The position numbers and the translations under genes are program-made. Positions 17,902-26,229 of a stretch of DNA of 64,000 nt are shown here, piece after piece. The DNA is from Brevibacillus massiliensis (lineage in GTDB: Bacteria > Bacillota > Bacilli > Brevibacillales > Brevibacillaceae). Below the pieces are notes generated by a model. The model was not told the origin of the DNA. It saw nothing but the letters and a program-made list of their open reading frames with translations, and did not search any database. The DNA is taken from positions 123,788 through 187,787 of the forward strand of contig NZ_HE978537.1 in the NCBI RefSeq assembly GCF_000311785.1, read 5' to 3'. Within the stretch, counting starts at the first letter, position 1. Each line of letters opens with the position of its first letter.

Positions 17902-19585
17902 AAGGCTCGATTCGTTGAAAGTAGTCTCTTACCATTTCCTTGTAATCCTCGGGAATTTGCTGCCGCTCCAGGCTCTCCCGGGTAAACTGCTCGTACTGGC
18001 GGTAGACCTCCTCATACGGCCGGACCACGCCGGCGCTGACTTGCGTCGTCCCGCTCGCCCGCGTCTCGCTGTCTCCTTCGCCGAGCGGGCCCCCGACTGT
18101 CTCCGTCGGACCGCCCTCGCCCGAGATTCGCTCGGCAGGCACGCTGACTAGTTCATGGCTGCCGCTGCCCAGACCGGCACCGCCGCCTTTGCCTGATCCC
18201 GAACCTCCCGAACCGGAACCCGCCCCCTGGCCGCCACTGCCTCCGCCGCCAGGTTGATGGCCGCTGCCGGAACCTCCTCCGCCCGCACCTTGGCCTGCCT
18301 GGTTGCCGCTGCCCTGACCGCTCCCTTGCGCCTGGGAGCCACCCGTACCCGCAGACTGTCCGGCAGGGGCGGAACTCGCTTGACCGCTGCCTGATCCGGC
18401 AGCAGCCGACGCTGATCCGGCGGTGCCTGCGAATACCATTTGCGTTTGCTGCACGCCGGTCAGGGATTGCGATACCTGGGCCAGCATCGAATTCGTCTGC
18501 GCGGCCAGCTGCATCGCCTGCAAAAAACCGCTCTGCAGCTGATTTACCGCACCGGCAATATTGCCGCTCTGCAGGGCTGTCCCTGACTGTCGGAGCTGTT
18601 CCGCTATTTTGAAGGCTTCAGGGGAATTGGCGGCGCTGGCTGCTTGCGAGAGCTGCTCGGCCACCTCCTGGAGATAAGCGGCAAGCTCCGCCCGCTCATC
18701 CTCGGTAAGTTCTGCCAGCTCCCGCTCCATGCTGCGAAAAGCCGCTTCGATCGCGGCCTGATCCAGCTTCTCCATTGCTCTAGCAGCCTCCCTCGTCTGT
18801 TCCTGCTGGGCCAGCTGCCGCTGCAGCTGTTCCAGCGAATCCTGGATCTGCTGCTCATCTGCCTGCATTTTTTCCAGCATCTTCGCTGCCGACTGCAGGG
18901 CATTCGCCTGCTTCTCCGGATTGTCCGCCGTTTTCAGCTCGTTTTCCACCTGTTGAAAAACCTCGTCAAGCTTCGCTTTTTGCGCTACATTCAACTGGTC
19001 GTTACCTGCTGCGTCCTGTTTCGCAGCATCGATTTGCTCTACTGCTTTGGCTGCCTGCTCCGCCAGCTTCAACCGCTCCCGCACCGCCTCGTCCATCGGG
19101 TTGGCGGCAACCGTGAGCAGCAGCCAAACCGGCAGCAGGGTCCCCAGCACATAGAGCTGTTTGCCCGGGATGCGCCAGATCCGGATGGCTGCCAGCACCT
19201 GCGGAAGCGCCCTTTGCAGCCTGTCCTCGGCATCGGAGCGCTGCAGCTCGGCCAGCGGCGACGGGTGATCCCGCTGGGCAAAAGCGGTCAGCACCCGCTC
19301 CGACAGTCCCTGCCGGTCGGCAAACGACGCCGCTGCTCTCAAGTCAGGCGGACGGCAGCAGACGTAAAGCAGGCCGCCAAGCAGCGCCGCCAGCACGAAA
19401 GATACGGCGATTTCTTTTCCATACAACGTAACCGGCAGCATTCTTGTGACGAGCAGCAGCAGAACTCCCGCCGCCAGTCCCGCTGCGAGAAAACGGCAGA
19501 GAGTGCCGATCAGCTGCTGCCAAAACAGACGTTTGCGGATCGCCGCGAGCAGGGCGGACAACCTGTCTTTCCGCTGTACAAACAC
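17900..19585 (-). CDS. Membrane-anchored coiled-coil protein with Gly/Ser-rich region
   Basis: 561 residues from GTG 19585 with AAGGAG upstream. Two N-terminal helices (about residues 28-75) and one near 145-162 anchor it. Residues 165-370 are an Ala/Gln/Glu/Leu-rich coiled-coil region with repeated Q-L-Q patterns. Residues about 400-490 are almost only Gly, Ser, Ala and Gln, a flexible linker. The C-terminal 40 residues are again ordered (YEEVYRQYEQFTRESLERQQ). The layout resembles DUF4175-like membrane proteins, which also sit beside MoxR operons, but I am not certain of the family. It lies between the ABC permease and MoxR; a scaffold role is inference. Confidence 0.75.
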   Translation of the reverse strand: MFVQRKDRLSALLAAIRKRLFWQQLIGTLCRFLAAGLAAGVLLLLVTRMLPVTLYGKEIAVSFVLAALLGGLLYVCCRPPDLRAAASFADRQGLSERVLTAFAQRDHPSPLAELQRSDAEDRLQRALPQVLAAIRIWRIPGKQLYVLGTLLPVWLLLTVAANPMDEAVRERLKLAEQAAKAVEQIDAAKQDAAGNDQLNVAQKAKLDEVFQQVENELKTADNPEKQANALQSAAKMLEKMQADEQQIQDSLEQLQRQLAQQEQTREAARAMEKLDQAAIEAAFRSMERELAELTEDERAELAAYLQEVAEQLSQAASAANSPEAFKIAEQLRQSGTALQSGNIAGAVNQLQSGFLQAMQLAAQTNSMLAQVSQSLTGVQQTQMVFAGTAGSASAAAGSGSGQASSAPAGQSAGTGGSQAQGSGQGSGNQAGQGAGGGGSGSGHQPGGGGSGGQGAGSGSGGSGSGKGGGAGLGSGSHELVSVPAERISGEGGPTETVGGPLGEGDSETRASGTTQVSAGVVRPYEEVYRQYEQFTRESLERQQIPEDYKEMVRDYFQRIEP

Positions 19586-19599
19586 TCCGGCCTCACTCC

Positions 19600-20487
19600 T
19601 TATCTCCTGCCCAACCGCGGCCTGACAGGCTTGATCAGATAGATTGCGAGGATGATCGCGACTGCCGCCAGCACGGCAAAGAAGGCAAAGTAAATCCAGT
19701 AGGGGTCCATCGGCAGCGGGACGACGTTCCCGGCTGGGGTCCTGCTGACTGTCTGCGGAAGCGGCCCCACCTCGAAGACGCGCAGGATGGCCGCCAGAGG
19801 ATTCAGGCTCATGAGCAGGTCAGGCCACATCGGAAAGGGCTGCGCCGCTGCCGTGATGCCTGCCAGGCTCCGCTGCCGCTCGATCACCATCCGGATGAAT
19901 TCGGCAGCCATGAAGGTTCCGGCCGTATAGGCAAACAGGAGGGCATAGGTGACCACGGTAGAGACCCCCGTGCGCTTGAAGATGGTCGAACTGAGCACGC
20001 CGACGCTGCCAATCCCGAGCATCGTGATCAGGTAGAGGGCAAACACTTCAATGAGCTGCAACGGAGATACGCCCCCGAACAGCACCACGACCGCGTACAG
20101 CGGAAGCGAGGCCAAGACCAGGTAGGTCATAAAGCTGAGCGATGACAGCCATTTGCCAATGATCAGCTTGGTTGCCGTCAGATTGGTCGTGAGCAGCACG
20201 CTTAGCGTCTGACGTTCGCGCTCGCCGCTGATCACGCCCGAGGTAAGCCCCGGCGTAAACATGCAGATCATCGCAAGCTGCAGGACGGACAGAAACAGAA
20301 AGATGTCCCGCGTCCCGTTCGGATCGAACCGCTGATTCCAGCCGGTCCGCAGGTAGATAAAGGCGAAAGCAATCCCGCCCAGCACCAGCAGGTACAAGGA
20401 GATGATCAGCGCGGACCGGTTGGAGCGCATCCTCACTTTCAGTTCGTTGAGCAAAACGGGGTTTCTCATTTGCCTGACGAGGTTCAT
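19600..20487 (-). CDS. ABC-2 type transporter permease
   Basis: 295 residues with six predicted membrane helices (near residues 27-47, 65-85, 112-135, 143-167, 175-195, 262-288). The loop GVISGERERQTLSVLLTTNLTA is the conserved ABC-2 coupling region. Its ATG overlaps the TGA of the ATPase gene (ATGA) and AAGGAG lies before it. It likely forms the membrane half of an exporter or mechanotransmission-type complex with the upstream ATPase. Substrate is unknown. Confidence 0.9.
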   Translation of the reverse strand: MNLVRQMRNPVLLNELKVRMRSNRSALIISLYLLVLGGIAFAFIYLRTGWNQRFDPNGTRDIFLFLSVLQLAMICMFTPGLTSGVISGERERQTLSVLLTTNLTATKLIIGKWLSSLSFMTYLVLASLPLYAVVVLFGGVSPLQLIEVFALYLITMLGIGSVGVLSSTIFKRTGVSTVVTYALLFAYTAGTFMAAEFIRMVIERQRSLAGITAAAQPFPMWPDLLMSLNPLAAILRVFEVGPLPQTVSRTPAGNVVPLPMDPYWIYFAFFAVLAAVAIILAIYLIKPVRPRLGRR

Positions 20488-21410
20488 GACCCTACTCCTT
20501 TCGTTATCTCCAAGAATATTTCTTCCAGGTTTCCTTCCGCCTCGCCAAAAGACGCCAATGGCAGGCCGGCCTCGACCAGCCGCTGCAGCAGTTCAACCTG
20601 TTCGTCGTCCGTTCCGGTAAAGCCGGCGACCAGCGTGTTCCCCTCTCTGGTCACGCTGGTGAGCAGCGGCATCTGGCGCAAGAGCCGGGCCGCTTCATCC
20701 CAGCGGTCGAGCAAACGGAGTTTCAGCAGCTTTTGCCCCTGCATCCGGGCGTTGATCTCTTCCACGCTGCCGGTGGCAACCATTTCTCCCCCTTCGATCA
20801 CGCCGATGACGTCGCACATCTCTGCCAGCTCCGGAAGAATGTGGGAGCTGATGAGAATCGTCTTGCCCATCTCTCTGAGCTCCTTCAAGATTTCCCGCAG
20901 CTCGATCCGGGCGCGGGGATCCAGACCTGAGGCCGGTTCGTCGAGGATCAGCACTTCCGGGTTGTGCACCAGGCTGCGGGCGAGGCCCAGGCGCTGTTTC
21001 ATCCCTCTCGAGAGGGAATCGACGTACGCGTCCCGCTTGTGGCTCAAACTGACCAATTCCAGCAGCTTGGGGATGATCTCCCGCCGTTCGGCAGCCGGTA
21101 TATCGTAATTAGAGGCGTAAAAATCCAGGTACTCGTCAGCAGTCACGTTGTCGTATACCCCGAAGAAGTCGGGCATGTACCCGATCAGCTTGCGCACCTC
21201 CCGCGGCTGCTTGACCACGTCAAACCCTCCGACGTACGCCTTGCCGCTGGTCGGTTCCAGCAGGGTGGCGAGAATCAGCATCGTCGTCGACTTTCCCGCA
21301 CCGTTTGGGCCGACGAAACCAAACACCTGACCCTTGCCGATTTCCAGGGAGAGCCCTTTCAACGCCTCCATTTTTCCGTATTGTTTTCGCAGATTTTCTA
21401 TCTGGATCAT
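20484..21410 (-). CDS. ABC transporter ATP-binding protein
   Basis: About 308 residues. It begins MIQIENLRKQYGKMEALKGL; Walker A GPNGAGKST, Q-loop region at MPDFFGVYDNVT, signature LSRGMKQRLG, Walker B VLILDEPASGLD and H-loop ISSHIL are intact. The C-terminal 80 residues resemble the regulatory tail of ABC-2 ATPases. The open frame starts 16 codons upstream, but the domain starts at this ATG, one base after the preceding stop. It pairs with the permease that overlaps its end. It is most like ATPases of the GldA/YhaQ kind. Confidence 0.92.
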   Translation of the reverse strand: MIQIENLRKQYGKMEALKGLSLEIGKGQVFGFVGPNGAGKSTTMLILATLLEPTSGKAYVGGFDVVKQPREVRKLIGYMPDFFGVYDNVTADEYLDFYASNYDIPAAERREIIPKLLELVSLSHKRDAYVDSLSRGMKQRLGLARSLVHNPEVLILDEPASGLDPRARIELREILKELREMGKTILISSHILPELAEMCDVIGVIEGGEMVATGSVEEINARMQGQKLLKLRLLDRWDEAARLLRQMPLLTSVTREGNTLVAGFTGTDDEQVELLQRLVEAGLPLASFGEAEGNLEEIFLEITKGVGS

Positions 21411-21411
21411 G

Positions 21412-23775
21412 TTACTTTGCCACCCATCCTTCAACGCTGATTTCCGGCAGCCCGACATGCCTGTCTTCTTCGTACTTGTGAGAAAGCGTCAACCGCAGTT
21501 TTCCGGCGGGCGAGACGTACTGTTTCAGCTTGTCGCCCGACAGCGTATTATTTTCAAACGCATCGGAAAACGGGTCAAAAGCATTCGTTTTCCAGTTATA
21601 CACTTTTTTGTCAAAGCTCGTTCGATCTTCTGACCACGTGTACAGGTACACCTTTGTCACATCGATCGGCTGCTTCTCTTTTTGGATGTCAAATTCAAAC
21701 GTGATCTCCCCCGGTCCCATGTAATAACCGTTTCCGCTGTCATAGCTGCGGGGCGGGCTTGCGGTCATCACGGGAGTAAACGTTCCCGCCGGGTAAAAGA
21801 CGTAGCCGTCAGGCGATGGCTTCACATCAAGGCTGGAGCTGATCAAAGCCAAGTCCGCCTGCTTTGTGCGCTTTCCGCTGATTTCCACGTCGGCAACCGG
21901 CTGCTCCGTCCAGCCGATCACTTTAACCGGCGTTCGCCAAAAACTGGTTCCTCTGCCTTCGTCAAGCATGCCGAGCATGCTGAATTCCCGGGTGTCGTCA
22001 AACCGCTTTTGCTGCTGCATCTCCGACGGCAGCAGCCCCTTTCTCGCCTGGTAGCTGTCCCGGTTGGGCTGGGTCATCACCTCAAAATTCATTTCGACAT
22101 CGGCGGAGGCTCCGACAGCCAGTGTGCCAAGATCCTGAACATTGCGTCCATTCAGAAGCTTCACATCGCGCAGCGGGTAGCTGGTTTTGTTGGTCACGGT
22201 TCCGACCAGCTTGCCGTCGCGGTACACGAGGTCGGATTCGATCCGCCCCGCATCCTCTATCATTTTTTTGGCAAACCCGCTCTTGATCGACCAGTAACTT
22301 GCGTCGTGAAACTGAATGCTGCCTTGCTGGGGAGCTACGTTGATCCGGGTGGTCCCGGACGGCATCCCCCTGTAGTACCAGCGATTTGGCAGAATCATTT
22401 CTCCATCCTTGGCCCGCATCTCGTAATCGCCGCCGGACGGAACGAAGATAGCCGTTGCGATTGCCGCATCTGCCTGCCCCGTGCCGGTCAGCTCCAGATA
22501 GCTGACATTATGCACCATGACATCTGTGCCGCGCTGCGCGATCCCGTAGAGAAAAATCCCCAGGCACATGGCGATCGCCGCCGCCGGCCCCACGCCCCAC
22601 AAGTAGCTTCGCCGTTTTTTTCCGCGAAAGAGCAGGAAGAGCACCGGACCGGCAAGCAGGATATAGCCGGCGAAAAACAGGCTCAGAAAAGTCAGGTTCG
22701 GCGCTTTCAGCCCCGGAATGTTTTCAGCCGCATCGATCAGCTGATAGGGATTCCCATACTGGTCAAACTTCGCATGGTTCAGTGTCTGACCAAACGCCTT
22801 TGCTAGCAGTTCCGCCCACAATTCACTGTTGCCCGGCCAACTGGCCATGGGCTCTTCTGCCAGATCGTAAGCGGCGTATAACACCTTGCCCTTGTTTGCT
22901 TTCGCGATGGCGAACAAGGGAATGCTTCCTTCCTGATAGAGGACTTCGCCCGCTTTCACCGTTCCCCTGCTCACGGTAAAGGGTCGTTCCAGCGAGATCG
23001 GTTTGTTGTGCTTGCCGGACACCAGACTTGCCAGTGACCCTACTTCCGCCGTCCCGTCGACGCTGACCGGCGAGAGCTCCTGCAGCTCACTGCCTGTTTT
23101 GCCCCAGTAGGCTCCACCTGCCAAAACGAGCATTCCTCCCCGGTTGGTCCAGTCTCTGATCGCCTGTACCTGCTCCGCATTGAGGCTGCCTGTGGAGAAG
23201 TTGTTCAAGACCAGCACGTCCATCATCTGCAGCGGCAAAACGTCGTTTGGAATATCCTCCGCCTGCAGCCAGACCGGCCGAACGGGGCGGGAGAACGAAC
23301 TTTTCGGCAGCGCTGCCAAAAAGTTGGCCGTATCAGGCTGGGAAGCGAGTACGCCGATAAAAACAGTATCCGGGTTAAACCGGCTCCCTGCGACAACACC
23401 TTTGGCCACCTCCGTTTTGCCTTGCATCAACCGAATGGAAGAGGTCCGCTGGACATTGCCCGGAATCATCATCGTCACTTTTTTCGTCGAGCCTTTTCCG
23501 ATGGAGATGGGCTGGTAGTATACCGCGTTGCCGGAATCATCGTTGTCTGCGGTGTAGACGAGCTCTCCCTCGATATCTGCACCATTGTTGGTGACCGTAA
23601 TCTGCAGCGGGATGAGCTCCGCCTCTTTGTATTCGCCCCCGAAACCGGCGCTCACTTGCAGCGATACGGCATTTTCTGCGTGAGCAGGCGGCGGCAAGAC
23701 CATTTGCCATCCGGCTGCGAGCAGCAGACACGTACAAAAACAGAAAATCAATTGCTTTATTTTGACGACATTCAT
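21412..23775 (-). CDS. Secreted/membrane protein with GATase-like domain, first gene of the MoxR/VWA/ABC operon
   Basis: 787 residues. A signal peptide is clear: basic start, hydrophobic core (LIFCFCTCLLLAAGWQMVL) and AHA-type cleavage site near residue 33. The first domain is beta-rich; residues about 125-330 look like a GATase1/ThuA-like fold (VLASQPDTANFLAALP, DVLVLNNFSTGSL, RDWTNRGGMLVLAGGAYWG). Two membrane helices lie near 368-388 and 395-415, followed by an extracytoplasmic region of about 370 residues. No catalytic Cys-His pair was found, so the fold is probably structural. The gene has GGAGGG before ATG and precedes the ABC ATPase by one base. Confidence 0.75.
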   Translation of the reverse strand: MNVVKIKQLIFCFCTCLLLAAGWQMVLPPPAHAENAVSLQVSAGFGGEYKEAELIPLQITVTNNGADIEGELVYTADNDDSGNAVYYQPISIGKGSTKKVTMMIPGNVQRTSSIRLMQGKTEVAKGVVAGSRFNPDTVFIGVLASQPDTANFLAALPKSSFSRPVRPVWLQAEDIPNDVLPLQMMDVLVLNNFSTGSLNAEQVQAIRDWTNRGGMLVLAGGAYWGKTGSELQELSPVSVDGTAEVGSLASLVSGKHNKPISLERPFTVSRGTVKAGEVLYQEGSIPLFAIAKANKGKVLYAAYDLAEEPMASWPGNSELWAELLAKAFGQTLNHAKFDQYGNPYQLIDAAENIPGLKAPNLTFLSLFFAGYILLAGPVLFLLFRGKKRRSYLWGVGPAAAIAMCLGIFLYGIAQRGTDVMVHNVSYLELTGTGQADAAIATAIFVPSGGDYEMRAKDGEMILPNRWYYRGMPSGTTRINVAPQQGSIQFHDASYWSIKSGFAKKMIEDAGRIESDLVYRDGKLVGTVTNKTSYPLRDVKLLNGRNVQDLGTLAVGASADVEMNFEVMTQPNRDSYQARKGLLPSEMQQQKRFDDTREFSMLGMLDEGRGTSFWRTPVKVIGWTEQPVADVEISGKRTKQADLALISSSLDVKPSPDGYVFYPAGTFTPVMTASPPRSYDSGNGYYMGPGEITFEFDIQKEKQPIDVTKVYLYTWSEDRTSFDKKVYNWKTNAFDPFSDAFENNTLSGDKLKQYVSPAGKLRLTLSHKYEEDRHVGLPEISVEGWVAK

Positions 23776-23845
23776 CTACGGCACCCTCCGCTATGTATTG
23801 TACTTTTCAAGAGGTATGACGCAGCTTGCCGCCAAAAAGATACAG

Positions 23846-23880
23846 GAAAAAAGAAAAACACCGGGAATGGCGCCCCGGCG
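23846..23880 (-). terminator. Rho-independent terminator after the DUF2512 gene
   Basis: Minus strand CGCCGGGG...CCCGGTG hairpin followed by TTTTTCTTTTTT. It separates the DUF2512 gene from the large operon downstream. Confidence 0.8.
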
Positions 23881-23892
23881 TCCGCGTTTACC

Positions 23893-24249
23893 CTACGTCT
23901 TATCCTTCTCCACCCGGCCGGTCTGGACAAGCCAGATGTGCTGCAGATGCTCCAACACGCCGATTGCCAACGCCGTGATCAGCGCCGCAGCCAATGTGAC
24001 ACGGGCGCCGATGAAGACGAACTGGCTGAGGTAGATAAGCAGAGCCCCAATGACAAAATCCATGGCGGTACTGAGCCAGATCGTATCCCGCCTCAAGATC
24101 ATCACCTCGGTAACATAACCGACCACAGCGAACAACAGACCGACCAGTACATCCTGGTACATGGACGGATAGTACATGCCCGGGAGCACGATATCTGCCA
24201 AAAACACTGTAATCAGCGCCACGACCAATTTCACGACAAAACCGCTCAT
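23893..24249 (-). CDS. DUF2512 family membrane protein
   Basis: 118 residues from ATG 24249, with GGAGGTG 7 bases upstream; the open frame extends further but the extra residues are not membrane-like. Four hydrophobic segments span most of the chain (VVKLVVALITVFLADIVLPG, DVLVGLLFAVVGYVTEVMIL, AMDFVIGALLIYLSQFVF, VTLAAALITALAIGVLEHL). The family is typified by B. subtilis YndM; its function is unknown. It is a single-gene unit ended by its own terminator. Confidence 0.8.
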   Translation of the reverse strand: MSGFVVKLVVALITVFLADIVLPGMYYPSMYQDVLVGLLFAVVGYVTEVMILRRDTIWLSTAMDFVIGALLIYLSQFVFIGARVTLAAALITALAIGVLEHLQHIWLVQTGRVEKDKT

Positions 24250-24429
24250 GACTGCACCTCCAACTTCGTGATACGCTAAGCTTTTGCTAAACAGGGCCGT
24301 TCGTATACTTGCCGTGCGCGGCCAGCTGCAGATTTTTTTCATCGACCGGTAAGATTATTGCAGAAGTTGTCGTTCTACTAAGTGAGCGTGCAAAAAGGAA
24401 TCCGTTGCTGCGCAGCACGCCTTTTTGAA

Positions 24430-25110
24430 GGAGGAGAAAAACACGCTGGATTGCCATTCACGAATGACGCAGGGGGGAAAAAAGCCGCAGAACAGGGATT
24501 GATCACCAAGGCAGAGAAAAAGGTGACCGATCAGGGGATCACGCTCACCGTCACAGAGGTGCTTGCCGAGCGTAACCAATCTGCAGTTCCAAACCGAACT
24601 GACAGCCGAGTGGGAACAAAAAATGAAGGCGTTATGGGAAAAAGCGGCCCAACCACCGGTCGCGGGCGACAGACAGGTCATCCTCCCTCCCAATATGAGC
24701 GAGGAGAAGAAGCAGCAGATTTTGCAGGAAATGGCCAAACAGCCGGCCAGCCAGGAGTACCTGGGCAATACGATTACGGCGCAGAACTTCCGGATGAAAA
24801 CCGATTCCACAGAGGAGAAATTGAGCGACTGGACGCTTATCAGCCGGCAGCCCTGATCGAAATGGAAGGAAAACTGGCGAAAGATACTGTCAAGCTGGAA
24901 GAGTGGAGGGTAAAAGATAGCCAAGGCAACGTCTTCAAACCAGGAGTTGCTTTAAACTACAAACGAGATCAGGACGGCAGCGTCAGCTTCCACGGCTGGC
25001 TGTGGGTCGAAACGGCGGAGAAGCCGACAGAATTGACACTGGCGTTCTCCTGCCTGCAAAAAGAGCATAGCGATGTAAAGTGGAGCGTTCCGATTAACCT
25101 GAAAAAATAA
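24430..25110 (+). pseudogene. Frameshifted remnant of a DUF4179/DUF5643-type protein
   Basis: Coding-like sequence moves between frames. Frame A gives KKVTDQGITLTVTEVL, which is typical of DUF4179 proteins; at about 24565 the signal passes to a second frame (LQFQTELTAEWEQKMKALWE ... LGNTITAQNF) and near 24830 returns to frame A (LEEWRVKDSQGNVFKPG, then FHGWLWVETAEKPTELTL) until TAA. The N-terminal anti-sigma and membrane portion is missing. An AGGAGG site at about 24429 has no suitable start. Two indels plus truncation mean it is not functional. In family members the protein regulates an ECF sigma factor; none is nearby. Confidence 0.65.
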
Positions 25111-25120
25111 GCATGGACAG

Positions 25121-25155
25121 CGAAACCGCCGCAGTTCAAATGTTGCGGCGGTTTG
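25121..25155. terminator. Bidirectional terminator between convergent genes
   Basis: Stem AAACCGCCGCA / TTGCGGCGGTTT with a nine-base loop. It lies between the decayed gene on the plus strand and the hypothetical gene on the minus strand. Confidence 0.75.
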
Positions 25156-25192
25156 TCCGTCCGGGTGCGAATCCACCGTATTCTGGAACACT

Positions 25193-25516
25193 TCACGTGT
25201 CACGATCCTGTGTTTTCACGCTGCTCAGAATCTCCGCGGCCCACTGCTTGAATATTGGAAGAGCTGTTTCCACATCGGGGCAGCGCTCCTCCGCTTCACA
25301 AATATAGTCCGGAAAACGGGTAATGCGGTTTTTTCGCAAACACACGCCCATTTCCTCGCACTTGATCTCCAAAAAAGTGTGAACGGGATCGTCCAGCCCG
25401 TATTTGTTTTCCAAAAACTCGTAAGTGCGCACCCACTCCAGAACCCGGATTTCGTTTGGTTTCAGGTCCATGGCCTGTTCCAGCGACATGACCGTCTCAT
25501 TCCCATAGTAATGCAT
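25193..25516 (-). CDS. Hypothetical cytosolic protein
   Basis: 107 residues from ATG 25516 with AAAGGAG 8 bases upstream. It contains MSLEQAMDLKPNEIRVLEWV, VHTFLEIKCEEMGVCLRKNR and several cysteines, and has no membrane or signal sequence. Composition is that of a small helical protein. I do not recognise a family. It lies downstream of the structured RNA and its terminator, so it needs its own promoter or read-through. Confidence 0.65.
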   Translation of the reverse strand: MHYYGNETVMSLEQAMDLKPNEIRVLEWVRTYEFLENKYGLDDPVHTFLEIKCEEMGVCLRKNRITRFPDYICEAEERCPDVETALPIFKQWAAEILSSVKTQDRDT

Positions 25517-25547
25517 GGCTGCAGCTCCTTTTTTTGTATGAAATGGC

Positions 25548-25582
25548 AAAAAGCCCAGGATCCTTTTCAAGGCCCCGGGCTT
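25548..25582 (-). terminator. Rho-independent terminator of the RNA gene
   Basis: Minus strand AAGCCCGGGGCCTT gaaa AGGATCCTGGGCTT followed by TTT. It lies upstream of the ribosome site of the 25193-25516 gene and can only end transcripts arriving from the RNA region. Confidence 0.8.
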
Positions 25583-25780
25583 CCTTGTCTATGTACAAGG
25601 CCCCCGCTCTGCCGTCCGACCTCATGTTTCTTTAACCTGCACTGACAGGTGGGTGACCCGTCCACGCTTCTGCCTTCCCATGCGTCCGCAAACGGAGGTG
25701 GGCCTGACATACACGTGAAGTTCTGTCTCCCTAGAAACACTCAAGGTTAAAAACATAAGCTGCCGAACGTACATCGCAGG
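25583..25780 (-). ncRNA. Structured RNA candidate resembling 6S RNA
   Basis: This 300-base gap has no open frame. On the minus strand it can fold into one long irregular rod: CTTATGTTTTTAACCT near the 5' end pairs with AGGTTAA..GAAACATGAG near the 3' end; inward are GACAG/CTGTC and TTCACG/CGTGGA pairings and a terminal CTCCG-TTTG-CGGA hairpin. Length near 200 bases, single rod with an open bubble and an adjacent strong terminator match 6S RNA, which inhibits sigma-A RNA polymerase. Identity is inferred from shape, not from a remembered sequence; another small RNA is possible. End points are approximate; no clear promoter was assigned. Confidence 0.45.
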
Positions 25781-25821
25781 ATCGTATCGCACTGATCAGC
25801 TAAACAGCTGTTTGCATACCG

Positions 25822-26229
25822 CTAATTTGATAATCCTATACTACCACAGGATTCAACCATGCTCAACGAGAAATCTTTTCTGTTTGCCTCAATCCTGCCG
25901 TGAAGACCGGCCAGACTCAACGTCCAGCCGCCTTCCGCAGCTTCATAAATCATCTCTGTTCCTTCCTCAAGCGATTGAATCGAAATTCTTTCATCGTTTC
26001 CATGCATTCGCTCCAAGGTTTCGCTGTCAAGGGGATAAGGATAGATGCCGTAGACAGGAACACCTCTGTCCCGCCAGGCAGATCCGTCTGTCCCCGCTTC
26101 GAACAGGGCCGGGACTACCTCTGCTTTGGGCCAAACCTGCTTGCTGCTTTCCTCCAGCGCCCGGTAGAGTTCCGTATCAGGCGCCGATTTCTCAGCGCCG
26201 ACGGTAACGTTATTTTTTATCCGGTATGA
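25822..26229 (-). pseudogene. C-terminal remnant of an M20 family peptidase
   Basis: One continuous frame reads AEKSAPDTELYRALEESSKQ, then VPALFEAGTDGSAWRDRGVP, VYGIYPYPLDSETLERMHGN and DERISIQSLEEGTEMIYEAA. These are the last 100 residues of M20 zinc peptidases (the GTDG and R-x-HGNDER motifs). The N-terminal catalytic part with the zinc ligands is absent, and the frame runs back into the end of the CoA-transferase gene. It is therefore a 3' remnant left by a deletion. Confidence 0.75.

Noticed and set aside
18150-18420. GC-rich repetitive stretch resembling a repeat array
   Set aside because: It is the Gly/Ser-rich coding segment of the 561-residue protein; the repeats are irregular and follow codons, not a CRISPR or satellite.
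24382-25110. A continuous 242-residue protein from ATG 24382
   Set aside because: The middle third in this frame is low-complexity nonsense while another frame carries coding-like sequence, so a frameshifted pseudogene fits better.
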